Of a DNA stretch of 33,056 nt, positions 24,130 to 31,810 are shown piece by piece. The DNA lies in assembly GCA_016191235.1 (NCBI GenBank), contig JACPOZ010000024.1:1-33056 (forward strand), given 5' to 3'. Within the stretch, counting starts at the first letter, position 1. The number at the start of each line of letters is the position of its first letter. The stretch comes from Gammaproteobacteria bacterium (lineage in GTDB: Bacteria; Pseudomonadota; Gammaproteobacteria; Ga0077554; Ga007554). A program made the translations under genes and the position numbers. Below the pieces are notes generated by a model. It searched no databases and was not told the DNA's origin. It was given only the letters and a program-made list of their open reading frames with translations.

Positions 24130-25512
24130 ATGCCGATACGCTTCCTGTTACTCACCGCCTTTTTCAGTATGTCTCTCATGCCATCCGCGCAGGCGGAGAA
24201 CTCTTTACGCGAAACCACGCTGGACAATGGTTTGCGGGTGATCGTCAAAGAGGATCATCGCGCCCCGGTGATGGTGTCGCAGGTCTGGTACAAGGTAGGC
24301 AGCAGCTACGAGAATGACGGCATCACCGGCGTCTCTCACGTGCTGGAACACATGATGTTCAAGGGTACTTCCAAACATCCCGCCGGGGATTTTTCACGCA
24401 TCATCGCCGCCAACGGCGGGCGTGAGAACGCCTTTACTGGCCAGGATTACACCGCCTATTTCCAGCAAATGGAGAAAAGCCGCCTCAAGGTGAGTTTCGA
24501 GCTGGAGGCGGATCGCATGCGCAATCTTCTATTACAACCGGAGGAATTCGCCAAAGAGATCAAGGTGGTGATGGAGGAGCGCCGTCTGCGTACCGATGAT
24601 GAGCCGCAGTCGCTGACCCAGGAGCAGTTCACCGCCGCCGCCTTCGTCAACAGCGGCTACCATCATCCCGTTATTGGCTGGATGGATGACCTGGAAAACC
24701 TCCGTGCCGAAGACCTGCGTGAGTGGTACCGGCAATGGTATGCCCCGAATAACGCCACGGTCGTGGTGGTGGGCGATGTGAAGGCTGACGAGGTATTTAA
24801 GCTGGCCAAGCAGTATTTCGGGCCGCTCAAACCCAGCAAGATAACCCCCACCAAGCCGCGTCAGGAAATAGAACAAAAGGGCGTGCGCCGCGTCACTGTC
24901 AAGGCTCCGGCGGAGTTGCCTTATTTGCTGATGGGCTACAAGGTGCCGGTCATCAAGACCGCCAAGGAAAGCTGGGAACCCTACGCGCTGGAGATGTTGG
25001 CCGGTGTCCTGGATGGTGGCGACAGCGCGCGCTTCGCCAAAGAGTTGGTGCGCGGCTCACAAATCGCCGCCGAGGTGGGTGCGGGCTACAACATGTATAA
25101 CCGTGGCGCGGATGTATTCAACTTCGCCGGCACGCCGTCCCAGGATCGCAGCGTAGCGGATCTGGAACAGGCGATTCGCGATCAGATCAAGCGCCTCCAG
25201 GACGAGCCGGTGAGTGCGCAGGAGCTTGCCCGCATCAAGGCGCAGGTCATCGCCAGCAAGGTCTACGAGCTGGACTCGCCGTTTTACCAGGCCATGCAGA
25301 TCGGCACGCTGGTCACGGTGGGGCTGGACCCCAAGCTGCTCGATGAGTATGTCGACAAGCTCAGCGCCGTGACCGCCGACCAGGTGCAGCAGGTGGCGCG
25401 CAAATATCTTGTGGACGACGGCCTCACCGTGGCGGTGCTCGATCCGCAGCCGATGGGCGATAAGCCGGCGCATGGTGCGATGCCCGCCGGAGGAGGTCGC
25501 CATGGCCGTTAA
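24130..25512 (+). CDS. M16 family zinc metallopeptidase (active subunit)
   Basis: A 460-residue exported insulinase/pitrilysin-type peptidase. A signal peptide covers residues 1-22 (ends AQA). The inverted zinc motif HVLEH is at 70-74, and the third ligand is probably a Glu of VVMEERR near 148. The C-terminal M16_C domain contains MLAGVLDGGDSARFAKELVR. AAGGA lies 10 nt before the ATG. In pairs of this kind the next gene encodes the partner that lacks the zinc site, and the two act as a heterodimer in the periplasm. Confidence 0.92.
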   Translation: MPIRFLLLTAFFSMSLMPSAQAENSLRETTLDNGLRVIVKEDHRAPVMVSQVWYKVGSSYENDGITGVSHVLEHMMFKGTSKHPAGDFSRIIAANGGRENAFTGQDYTAYFQQMEKSRLKVSFELEADRMRNLLLQPEEFAKEIKVVMEERRLRTDDEPQSLTQEQFTAAAFVNSGYHHPVIGWMDDLENLRAEDLREWYRQWYAPNNATVVVVGDVKADEVFKLAKQYFGPLKPSKITPTKPRQEIEQKGVRRVTVKAPAELPYLLMGYKVPVIKTAKESWEPYALEMLAGVLDGGDSARFAKELVRGSQIAAEVGAGYNMYNRGADVFNFAGTPSQDRSVADLEQAIRDQIKRLQDEPVSAQELARIKAQVIASKVYELDSPFYQAMQIGTLVTVGLDPKLLDEYVDKLSAVTADQVQQVARKYLVDDGLTVAVLDPQPMGDKPAHGAMPAGGGRHGR

Positions 25513-26893
25513 TCTCCATATGACCAATTCCCCGACCATTCAGCCCAGGAAGCAACGCCTCATGTTCAACAATGCGAGAAAAATTGCTGTGTTTGCGGTT
25601 GTCGCCGTATTCAGCCTGTTGCCCGCAACCTTTGCCAGCGCCGCCCCCGCGATCCAGCAGTGGCAGACCGCCAACGGCGCGCGCGTCTTTTTCGTGCCTG
25701 CACCGGAGCTGCCGATAGTCGATGTGCGCGTCATGTTTGACGCGGGCGGTGCGCGTGACGGGGCCAAGGGGGGCCTGGCGCAACTTACCAGCGGCCTGCT
25801 TAACGATGGCGCTGGCGACCTGAACGCCGACCAGATTGCGGAACGCTTCGGCGATCTGGGCGCGCAATTCGCCACCGCTGCCGAGCTGGACACAGCCACG
25901 GTCAGCCTGCGCAGCCTGAGCAAATCGGAGGTGCTGCAACCAGCCCTCGACACCCTGGCACTGATCCTGCGTCAGCCCACCTTTCCGCAGGATGCCTTCG
26001 AGCGTGTGCGCAAGCGCATGTTGATCGGCCTGCGTCAGCAGCAGCAATCACCGGATGCCATTGCCGACAAAGCGTTCGACAAGGCCATATATGGCGATCA
26101 CCCCTATGGTGCGCCACCGCTGGGCACCGAAGAATCGCTCAATGCGTTGACCCGCGATGACGCCGTCAACCACCACAGCCGCTACTATGTGGCGCGCAAT
26201 GCCGTGGTGGCCATCGTCGGCGCGCTGGACCGTGCCCAGGCGCAAGCGCTGGCCGACACCCTGGTGGGCAAACTGCCGGAAGGCGAGCCTGCGCCCGCCT
26301 TGCCCAAGGTGAACGATTTGACGGCAGCACAGACCGTCACCATCGAATACCCTTCAGCGCAAACCCATATCCTCTCCGGCCAGCCGGGCATGAGCCGCAA
26401 CGATCCCGATTATTTTGCGCTGTACGTGGGCAACCACACCCTGGGCGGTAGCGGGCTGGTGTCGCGTCTGAGCGAGGAAGTCCGCGAAAAGCGCGGTTTG
26501 TCATATAGCGTTTACAGCTATTTCATGCCGATGCGCGACCGGGGACCCTTCACCATGGGCTTGCAAACCCGTTCCGATCAGGCCGATGAGGCACTCAAGG
26601 TGATGCGCGACACGCTGGGTACATTTGTTGAAAAAGGCCCCACCGCCAAGGAGCTCGAAGCCTCAAAGAAAAACATCACCGGCGGCTTTCCGCTGCGCAT
26701 CGACACCAACAAAAAGATAGTCGATTACATTGGCATGATCGGCTTTTACAACATGCCGCTGAACTACCTGGACACCTTTATCGCCAAGGTGGATGCTATC
26801 ACCCTGCCGCAAATCCAGGATGCCTTCAAGCGGCGCATCCATCCTGATAAGATGGTTACGGTAGTCGTGGGCCGTTCGGCTGCGCAGAAATAA
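25502..26893 (+). CDS. M16 family peptidase homologue lacking the zinc motif
   Basis: An approximately 463-residue partner of the upstream peptidase. The fold is conserved (ANGARVFFVPAPELPIVDVR, LGGSGLVSRLSEEVREKRGL in the C-terminal domain), but GGLAQLTSGLL stands where HxxEH should be, so it is probably non-catalytic and binds substrate. The ATG at 25502 overlaps the upstream gene and has a strong GGAGGAGG 5 nt before it. A second start at 25562 (AGGAAG, 9 nt) would give a cleaner signal peptide (MFNNARKIAVFAVVAVFSLL). I prefer 25502 because of the coupling, but both are plausible. Confidence 0.88.
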   Translation: MAVNLHMTNSPTIQPRKQRLMFNNARKIAVFAVVAVFSLLPATFASAAPAIQQWQTANGARVFFVPAPELPIVDVRVMFDAGGARDGAKGGLAQLTSGLLNDGAGDLNADQIAERFGDLGAQFATAAELDTATVSLRSLSKSEVLQPALDTLALILRQPTFPQDAFERVRKRMLIGLRQQQQSPDAIADKAFDKAIYGDHPYGAPPLGTEESLNALTRDDAVNHHSRYYVARNAVVAIVGALDRAQAQALADTLVGKLPEGEPAPALPKVNDLTAAQTVTIEYPSAQTHILSGQPGMSRNDPDYFALYVGNHTLGGSGLVSRLSEEVREKRGLSYSVYSYFMPMRDRGPFTMGLQTRSDQADEALKVMRDTLGTFVEKGPTAKELEASKKNITGGFPLRIDTNKKIVDYIGMIGFYNMPLNYLDTFIAKVDAITLPQIQDAFKRRIHPDKMVTVVVGRSAAQK

Positions 26894-26906
26894 CAGGAAG
26901 CCAGTC

Positions 26907-27851
26907 CTACTTGTGTTTACTCCCCCTCTCCCGCAAGGCGGGGAGAGCGTAGCGAGGGGGCGAAGCCGTTGGGGTGAGGGTGATTGGTACGTGGATATCA
27001 AGCCCCACCCACCCGCACTTCTTCCCCGCAAGCTCGCATGCGAACCGCATGGCGTGTTCCCAGGTAAGGCCGTTCAAGCGGGCATGAATGATGCCCGCAT
27101 TGAAGGTGTCGCCCGCGCCCAGGGTGTCAACCACCACAGATGGAGGAAAGGCAGGGCTGTGGTGCGTCATTCCATCCCGCGTCAGGCCATACGCTCCTTC
27201 ATCACCCCAGGCGCACACCAGATCGGCGTGGGGTGCCAGGCTGCGTACGTGGCGCAAAAAGGCGCCGGCATCTTCGATGCCGCATGACCGGGCATAGTTG
27301 CGCGAGAACAGCAGTACATCGGCGAGGGGAAACAGGCTCTCGATAGCCGGCCGTGATTTTTCGATCTCGACCGAACGCGGTGTGTGGGGCGCTGCGGTGC
27401 GGGCCAGTTCCAACATGCGACGTGTCTCGTCAACCGCGCGGCCTTCGAAGTGCAGCCAGCCAAAACCGGACAGGTCGATGCGGCTGAAATCGGCAAAACT
27501 GTATTCGGGGAGGTCACGGTAATGGATGATGGTGCGCGAACCGTTGCGCCGGTTCAACGCGATGTACGAGGTCGGCACCTTGCCTTGTGCCTCCTGGCGG
27601 CAAGCGCTCGTATCAATGCGGTGATGGGCGAGATCATCGAGGATGCGCTTGCCGTCGGGTTCGTCCGCCAGCACCCCGCCCCAGGCGCATGCGTGCCCAA
27701 GCTGGCTCAGCATTACCAGGGTATTGGTGGCATTGCCACCACGGCAAATACGCTGGGTTAGGACCCGCACCTCGCCATCTTCCGCGGGAAAGCCATCCAC
27801 GGTATTGATGATGTCCAGGGTGGCGATACCGACACCGAGTATCCGTGTCAT
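26907..27851 (-). CDS. PfkB family carbohydrate kinase (ketohexokinase-like)
   Basis: A 314-residue sugar kinase of the ribokinase fold. The N-terminal signature CRGGNATNTLVMLSQLG is at 36-52, RDLPE at 112-116 recalls ketohexokinases, and the catalytic DTLGAGDTFNAG is at 242-253 with the base Asp248. The sugar substrate cannot be told. The family match ends near residue 285 (GKKCGWVGLD); the last 29 residues are read from a dispersed intergenic repeat. It follows the small zinc-ribbon gene by 14 bp. Confidence 0.88.
   Translation of the reverse strand: MTRILGVGIATLDIINTVDGFPAEDGEVRVLTQRICRGGNATNTLVMLSQLGHACAWGGVLADEPDGKRILDDLAHHRIDTSACRQEAQGKVPTSYIALNRRNGSRTIIHYRDLPEYSFADFSRIDLSGFGWLHFEGRAVDETRRMLELARTAAPHTPRSVEIEKSRPAIESLFPLADVLLFSRNYARSCGIEDAGAFLRHVRSLAPHADLVCAWGDEGAYGLTRDGMTHHSPAFPPSVVVDTLGAGDTFNAGIIHARLNGLTWEHAMRFACELAGKKCGWVGLDIHVPITLTPTASPPRYALPALRERGSKHK
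26921..26982. repeat. Dispersed repeat (CCCCTCTCCC...GGGGTGAGGG type) overlapping the kinase 3' end
   Basis: CTCTCCCGC and GCGGGGAGAG form a near-perfect stem, followed by GAGGGGGCG and GGGGTGAGGG. This is a common repeat between proteobacterial genes. It lies between the convergent M16 and kinase genes but is still within the kinase reading frame. Confidence 0.65.
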
Positions 27852-27865
27852 GGGTCAGGACGGTC

Positions 27866-28168
27866 TTATTGGTGGGGTTCGGATCGCAATACGGCGAGCG
27901 GCATATACCAGATGCTTAACAGCTCAAGCACCACCCACTCCACCATGACAATGGGATACCACCACACGGTGAGATCGAACTTGTAGGTGGCATAAAGCCA
28001 CAGGACGTTCCAGACATAAATGGCGTGCAGCAGCCCCAGCAAAATCGGTAGCGGTGTCAGTTTCGCGCCACAATTGCTGCAAAAGATGGGCACCCATAAC
28101 CCCGCATGGAACTTATCTTTGAGGGTTATGCTGTGCGCTTGGCAGCGCGGGCAGGGAAAGTTGTGCAT
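27866..28168 (-). CDS. Small zinc-ribbon membrane protein, unknown function
   Basis: A 100-residue protein with CPRC at 6-9 and CSNC at 30-33, a four-Cys zinc ribbon, followed by two hydrophobic segments at about 38-60 and 67-92. It is not a family I can name. It lies between apaG and the PfkB kinase gene on the same strand, 14 bp before the kinase. Confidence 0.75.
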   Translation of the reverse strand: MHNFPCPRCQAHSITLKDKFHAGLWVPIFCSNCGAKLTPLPILLGLLHAIYVWNVLWLYATYKFDLTVWWYPIVMVEWVVLELLSIWYMPLAVLRSEPHQ

Positions 28169-28238
28169 GATTATCTCAATTCGCAGCAGGACATAAAAGT
28201 TCTACCATAAAATCAGCGGCCTCGTCCATTCCCGTATT

Positions 28239-28616
28239 TCAATGCAGCACACGCGGCGCGGCGAGCGTGAATGGAGAGATGTCCGCGTCGAAATGTCCGC
28301 CGTCATCGGCGACCATCTGATAGCTACCCTCCATCGTGCCGACCGGGGTTTCGATAATCGCGCCGCTGGTGTACTGGAATTCATCGCCCGGCTTAAGATG
28401 CGGCTGCTCGCCGACCACCCCTTCGCCGCGCACCTCTTGTACCTTGCCATTGGCGTCGGTAATAACCCAGTGACGGGTCATGAGCTTGGCCGCCACCTCC
28501 CCGGTATTGCGGATGGTGATGCGGTAGGCAAACACATACTGGTCCCGCTCCGGGATAGACTGATCCTCGATGTAAAAGGATTCCGCCTGAACCTGCACGT
28601 TGTAATCACTGTTCAT
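28239..28616 (-). CDS. apaG: ApaG protein
   Basis: A 125-residue protein of the ApaG/DUF525 family, a small fibronectin-like beta fold. Family marks: YVFAYRITIRNTG at 27-39, LMTRHWVITDANG at 45-57, VRGEGVVGEQPHLKPGDEF at 62-80 and GTMEGSYQMV at 93-102. In enterics it is linked to cobalt resistance and Mg transport phenotypes, though its molecular role is unclear. It is separated by 67 bp from the divergent arsC-like gene. Confidence 0.94.
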   Translation of the reverse strand: MNSDYNVQVQAESFYIEDQSIPERDQYVFAYRITIRNTGEVAAKLMTRHWVITDANGKVQEVRGEGVVGEQPHLKPGDEFQYTSGAIIETPVGTMEGSYQMVADDGGHFDADISPFTLAAPRVLH

Positions 28617-28683
28617 AAACTTATCTCATCTAAGGGCGGCGCGCCTGATAAAATGAACCATCCAAACTTCCGGGATAACCGCC

Positions 28684-29049
28684 ATGCGCGCCGACGTCAC
28701 CATCTACCATAATCCGCATTGTAGCAAATCACGGCAAACGCTCCAGCTTTTGCGGGATAAGGGTGTCGAGCCGCTCGTTATCGAATACCTGAAAGATCCG
28801 CCCAGCAAGACCGGGCTGAAAAAGATTCTCTCCTTCCTTGGCATGGCACCGCGCGATTTGATGCGCAAGCAGGAGGCAATATACAAGGAGGCGGGGCTGG
28901 ATGACCCTAGGCTGACACGTGATGAGCTGATTGCCGCCATGATTGCACATCCCATCCTCATAGAGCGGCCCATCGTGGTGGCTGAGGGCAAGGCGGCTGT
29001 GGGGCGTCCGCCGGAGGCTGTGCTGGTATTCTTTAACCTTGATTATTAG
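28684..29049 (+). CDS. arsC: ArsC family arsenate reductase (glutaredoxin type)
   Basis: A 121-residue cytoplasmic thioredoxin-fold reductase. The catalytic Cys13 lies in NPHCSKSRQTL at 10-20; Arg residues in IERPIVV (about 93-99) and GRPPEAVL (about 107-114) match the anion-binding arginines of the family. Length is usual for the plasmid R773-like class. It stands alone with no arsR or arsB nearby, so it may be one of the ArsC-like paralogues of uncertain substrate. Confidence 0.88.
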   Translation: MRADVTIYHNPHCSKSRQTLQLLRDKGVEPLVIEYLKDPPSKTGLKKILSFLGMAPRDLMRKQEAIYKEAGLDDPRLTRDELIAAMIAHPILIERPIVVAEGKAAVGRPPEAVLVFFNLDY

Positions 29050-29056
29050 GGGAACG

Positions 29057-29144
29057 AGCAAGCCCGGATGAGGCGATAGCGCAACCGGGGATCGACACTC
29101 CGTTGCATCCCGGATTGCGAGTTACTCCATCGGAGCTACTTGCT
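29057..29144. repeat. REP-like repeat, left border of the TIGR04255 cassette
   Basis: Starts AGCAAGCCCGGATGA and continues with an inner palindrome (CCGGGG...CATCCCGGATTGCG...TTACTCCATC). It is a direct copy, about 75-80% identical by eye, of the repeat at 31712-31799. It begins 8 bp after the arsC stop. Confidence 0.75.
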
Positions 29145-29172
29145 GAATTTCATAGCGATCACACCTTACGCA

Positions 29173-29970
29173 TCACGATTCGGCCATGGGGCCAAAGGGG
29201 GTCGATCGAAAACTGAGATGCTCCAGGCGAAACTCAAATGTGCGGCGGCTATCGAAAAGTGTAAATTCAAGATCACTTTTAGCCTCAATCTCTCGCAGAT
29301 CGACACCTTTAGTCTCGGCAAGACCTTCTTCAAGCTTGGCAGCTAAAGCTTTGGCTTGCTCCATACCATCAACAGCAGATGAATCAGCGACGACATAAAC
29401 CCATAATTCATAGGGTGCACTGTCAGATAGCTCTTCGTTGCGAGGCTGATAGTCGATATAAACCGCAATGATGCCAGCCCCTTTTTTCTTGAGCCATTCT
29501 TCCGCCTTTCCAAAGCTGTGTTTAATGCGGTTATTTAACTTGTCCGGGAAAGCATGTCGGCGATAGCGAGCCGCCAACCAACGCTGGAGGATTTGGCGAT
29601 TATTCTCGGTCAAAAGAAAGTCAGGGTCTGGATCAGTGTCTATCAAGTTCTCTTTGTGGACGCATCTCTTTTCTGTGGCACGTAGATCAAGTACGCACTT
29701 ATTCCCTTGGTGTACGAATACAAGATGTAATTGGCGCGGATTTTTGGCCTGAAGAAAGGCATGGTTCTCGTCGGTTACCACTGTAGCCAAAAGGACTTCG
29801 ATGTTGGGTTCCTTATTCGTATCACTGGCAATATCACAGTCATGACTGATCACGACGGCACGTTGACCAAACCCAATCCCTGCCAATGCTTGCTCCGCCA
29901 CAGCTTCTGTCAGTACGACACCTTGACGGTATTTCGATTTCCTACCCCAATCTAGCGCCACCCCCGACAT
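29173..29970 (-). CDS. Unknown protein with SHDCD motif, third gene of cassette
   Basis: A 265-residue soluble protein I do not recognise. A notable AVVISHDCDIASD motif lies at 38-50, shortly followed by EPNIEVLLATVV; His43, Asp44 and Asp46 with Cys45 could be a catalytic or metal site. The C-terminal half has a mixed alpha/beta pattern with a predicted strand-rich segment (AGIIAVYIDYQ, YELWVYVVADS). The ATG at 29970 has AGGTCA 9 nt upstream and lies 11 bp after the stop of the regulator gene, so the three genes form an operon. Codon use is less GC-rich than the flanking core genes, suggesting transfer. Confidence 0.7.
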   Translation of the reverse strand: MSGVALDWGRKSKYRQGVVLTEAVAEQALAGIGFGQRAVVISHDCDIASDTNKEPNIEVLLATVVTDENHAFLQAKNPRQLHLVFVHQGNKCVLDLRATEKRCVHKENLIDTDPDPDFLLTENNRQILQRWLAARYRRHAFPDKLNNRIKHSFGKAEEWLKKKGAGIIAVYIDYQPRNEELSDSAPYELWVYVVADSSAVDGMEQAKALAAKLEEGLAETKGVDLREIEAKSDLEFTLFDSRRTFEFRLEHLSFRSTPFGPMAES

Positions 29971-29981
29971 TCAAACTTGAC

Positions 29982-30710
29982 CTATTCAAAAGTCAGAGGG
30001 GTTGAATCTGTGGCAGCGTCTTCAAAGCTACGCGTTAGCTCACCGGAACCTTTCGTTTTGGCCCGTGAAGCCGCCTCTTTAGCATCCAGTGCTCGCAGTG
30101 TATCGAAGTGCATTCGGACATCTATACCCTGTTGAAGCAGGTCAAAGAGGGACTGGCTGTTCTCAAATAGCGGTCGTTTTACCAGTGTATCTGGACGTCG
30201 TAACCCCAAGGCGGCAAACTCATCAGCAAGCTTTACCAAAGCTAGGATTCGCGATGCAGCGTCGGGGCGTGGCTCTTGACCATCCATCCAGGCGTACACG
30301 GTTGGACGGGCAATGCCAAACAGAAGGGACATGTCCGTCGCATTTAACCCGAACGCCTGGCGGATTTCACGTAACTGTTCACCCACTGTGCGACTTTCCG
30401 CCCTCTGGTTGGCTTGTACAAGCTCCTCGGGATCAACAGAAGATCGCACCAGTTGCGCCCGGTTACGTGATAGTGCCTCGCGCAGGCCATCTGGAGTTAA
30501 TCCATGCATTGCTCCAGAACTCCATGTGGCGCAGAGCATGACCGTAGCCGTCCCAATACCCCTCAAAATGCCAGGCGGCAGATGGAATGAGTCTTTGCGT
30601 TGCAATTCTTGTGTTGGCCCTACAAGAGTAATTGCTGCGTCACTGCCTTTGGACGCGGAATAATATCCGCTGAATGTGGTGCCCGTGCGGGGAATGCTTG
30701 TCGCGTTCAT
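29982..30710 (-). CDS. Helix-turn-helix (XRE-like) protein, second gene of cassette
   Basis: A 242-residue protein. A helix-turn-helix lies in the middle, about 110-150: GEQLREIRQAFGLNATDMSLLFGIARPTVYAWMDG, with the typical phage-repressor spacing. The N-terminal 100 residues and the C-terminal 90 residues match nothing I recognise. The start at ATG 30710 overlaps the upstream stop as ATGA; ATG 30716 is possible but has its ribosome site too close. It may regulate the cassette through the inverted repeat at 31548-31582. Confidence 0.78.
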   Translation of the reverse strand: MNATSIPRTGTTFSGYYSASKGSDAAITLVGPTQELQRKDSFHLPPGILRGIGTATVMLCATWSSGAMHGLTPDGLREALSRNRAQLVRSSVDPEELVQANQRAESRTVGEQLREIRQAFGLNATDMSLLFGIARPTVYAWMDGQEPRPDAASRILALVKLADEFAALGLRRPDTLVKRPLFENSQSLFDLLQQGIDVRMHFDTLRALDAKEAASRAKTKGSGELTRSFEDAATDSTPLTFE

Positions 30711-31510
30711 TGCCATTTCTCTTTTGCATAGTCGGTAATCGAAGCATCAAAGGCAAGACCAATGCCAACTCGTAATTTCTGCAACGAAGCTTCAATATCG
30801 GAAATCGAAAACGGGATCCGCTGTTGCAGGAAACAGTCATTATCGAGCACGGCCACCAAACCTTTGCAAGGGCTGAAGCGATCTTGTACCTTGAGAGAGA
30901 GGGGCATTAATTCCGGGGGCATTGGCGGATGATCGCCAGCCGAGTTTGTGGTAAATGCACGGCTTATCAAAGTACCGCAATCCAACAGTGCAACCGCCTC
31001 GACCATGCTATGTTGTAGCTGACCAGTGTCAAAACACTGGCCCAGCCCAAGCGCCGCTGGCATCAAATATTGATCCAGTCTTTCGTCTGTCTCGGGTTTT
31101 ACAGTATTTAAATAGCGCAGGCCGATACGATCCACAAATGACAGTCCAATAACTTCATTCACTACCTCCAATCCTTTGAGCAATTCAGCAAAAAAAATGT
31201 CTCTGCCGAGATAAGTGGTGGTATGAAAAATTAAGGCGTCCTGCAGCAACAGAAAACCAGATGTTTTTTCCGTATTGGAAATACTCCAGCGAGGAATTTC
31301 TTTCTGTTCAACCTGTTGAGGACTGGGCGAACCGTCCGGTGCCACGCCAAAAGAAAAAATAGTCTGTTTTTCCTCCTGCGGGTCTGGATAACCAATTTTG
31401 CGCAAACGGTCTGCTATTTCGCCGGCAAACTTCGCCATAACGGGAATCGCATTAAACTGGATGTGTGCCAGCACATAAAAAACAGGCGCGTTGTGCCACG
31501 ATGTACTCAT
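30707..31510 (-). CDS. TIGR04255-like protein, first gene of cassette
   Basis: A 267-residue protein. The segments PVFYVLAHIQFNAIP at 9-23, WSISNTEKTSGFLLLQDALIFHTTTY at about 76-101 (split here: WSISNTEKTSG then FLLLQDALIFHTTTY), and FVDRIGLRYLN near 127-137 are typical of the sporadically distributed TIGR04255 family of unknown function. The ATG at 31510 is excellent, with GGAGG 5-6 nt upstream. Its stop overlaps the start of the regulator gene. Family members are scattered in distribution and often next to HTH genes, as here. Confidence 0.75.
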   Translation of the reverse strand: MSTSWHNAPVFYVLAHIQFNAIPVMAKFAGEIADRLRKIGYPDPQEEKQTIFSFGVAPDGSPSPQQVEQKEIPRWSISNTEKTSGFLLLQDALIFHTTTYLGRDIFFAELLKGLEVVNEVIGLSFVDRIGLRYLNTVKPETDERLDQYLMPAALGLGQCFDTGQLQHSMVEAVALLDCGTLISRAFTTNSAGDHPPMPPELMPLSLKVQDRFSPCKGLVAVLDNDCFLQQRIPFSISDIEASLQKLRVGIGLAFDASITDYAKEKWQ

Positions 31511-31547
31511 AACATCCTCCGTCTGACCCAATCAAGTGTTAGGCAAA

Positions 31548-31582
31548 GTGTAAATCGCGGTAGTTTACAGTTAACTTTACAC
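31548..31582. promoter_or_regulatory. TGTAAA inverted repeats upstream of the cassette (possible operator/promoter)
   Basis: GTGTAAA (31548-31554) and TTTACAC (31576-31582) are perfect inverses, and a third half-site, GTTTACA, lies between at 31563-31569. They are 38-72 bp upstream of the cassette's first ATG, where a promoter is expected. Binding by the cassette's HTH protein is inference. Confidence 0.45.
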
Positions 31583-31711
31583 CCCGGGCGGGTCTTTTAC
31601 AACCCACAGCCTTTTCCAATATAAAATGAGTCTGGGAGCCTGAGATTCTAATCGGTCATTATGCGTGGCATGGTGATCGACATGGATGAAGAAAGCTGCA
31701 AAGGGTGGTGC

Positions 31712-31799
31712 AGCAAGCCCGGATGAAGCGATAACGTAATCCGAGGCTTGCCACCCCGTCACATCCCGGATTGCGTGTTACTCCATCCGGGCTTACTCG
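31712..31799. repeat. REP-like repeat, right border of the TIGR04255 cassette
   Basis: AGCAAGCCCGGATGAAGCG at the start and CATCCGGGCTTACTCG at the end; the ends form an inverted repeat and CATCCCGGATTGCG sits inside. It has the same orientation as the copy at 29057-29144. It lies 12 bp from the stop of the Fe-S protein gene. The remaining spacer 31583-31711 shows nothing else. Confidence 0.75.
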
Positions 31800-31810
31800 C
31801 CTTCCCCGCA

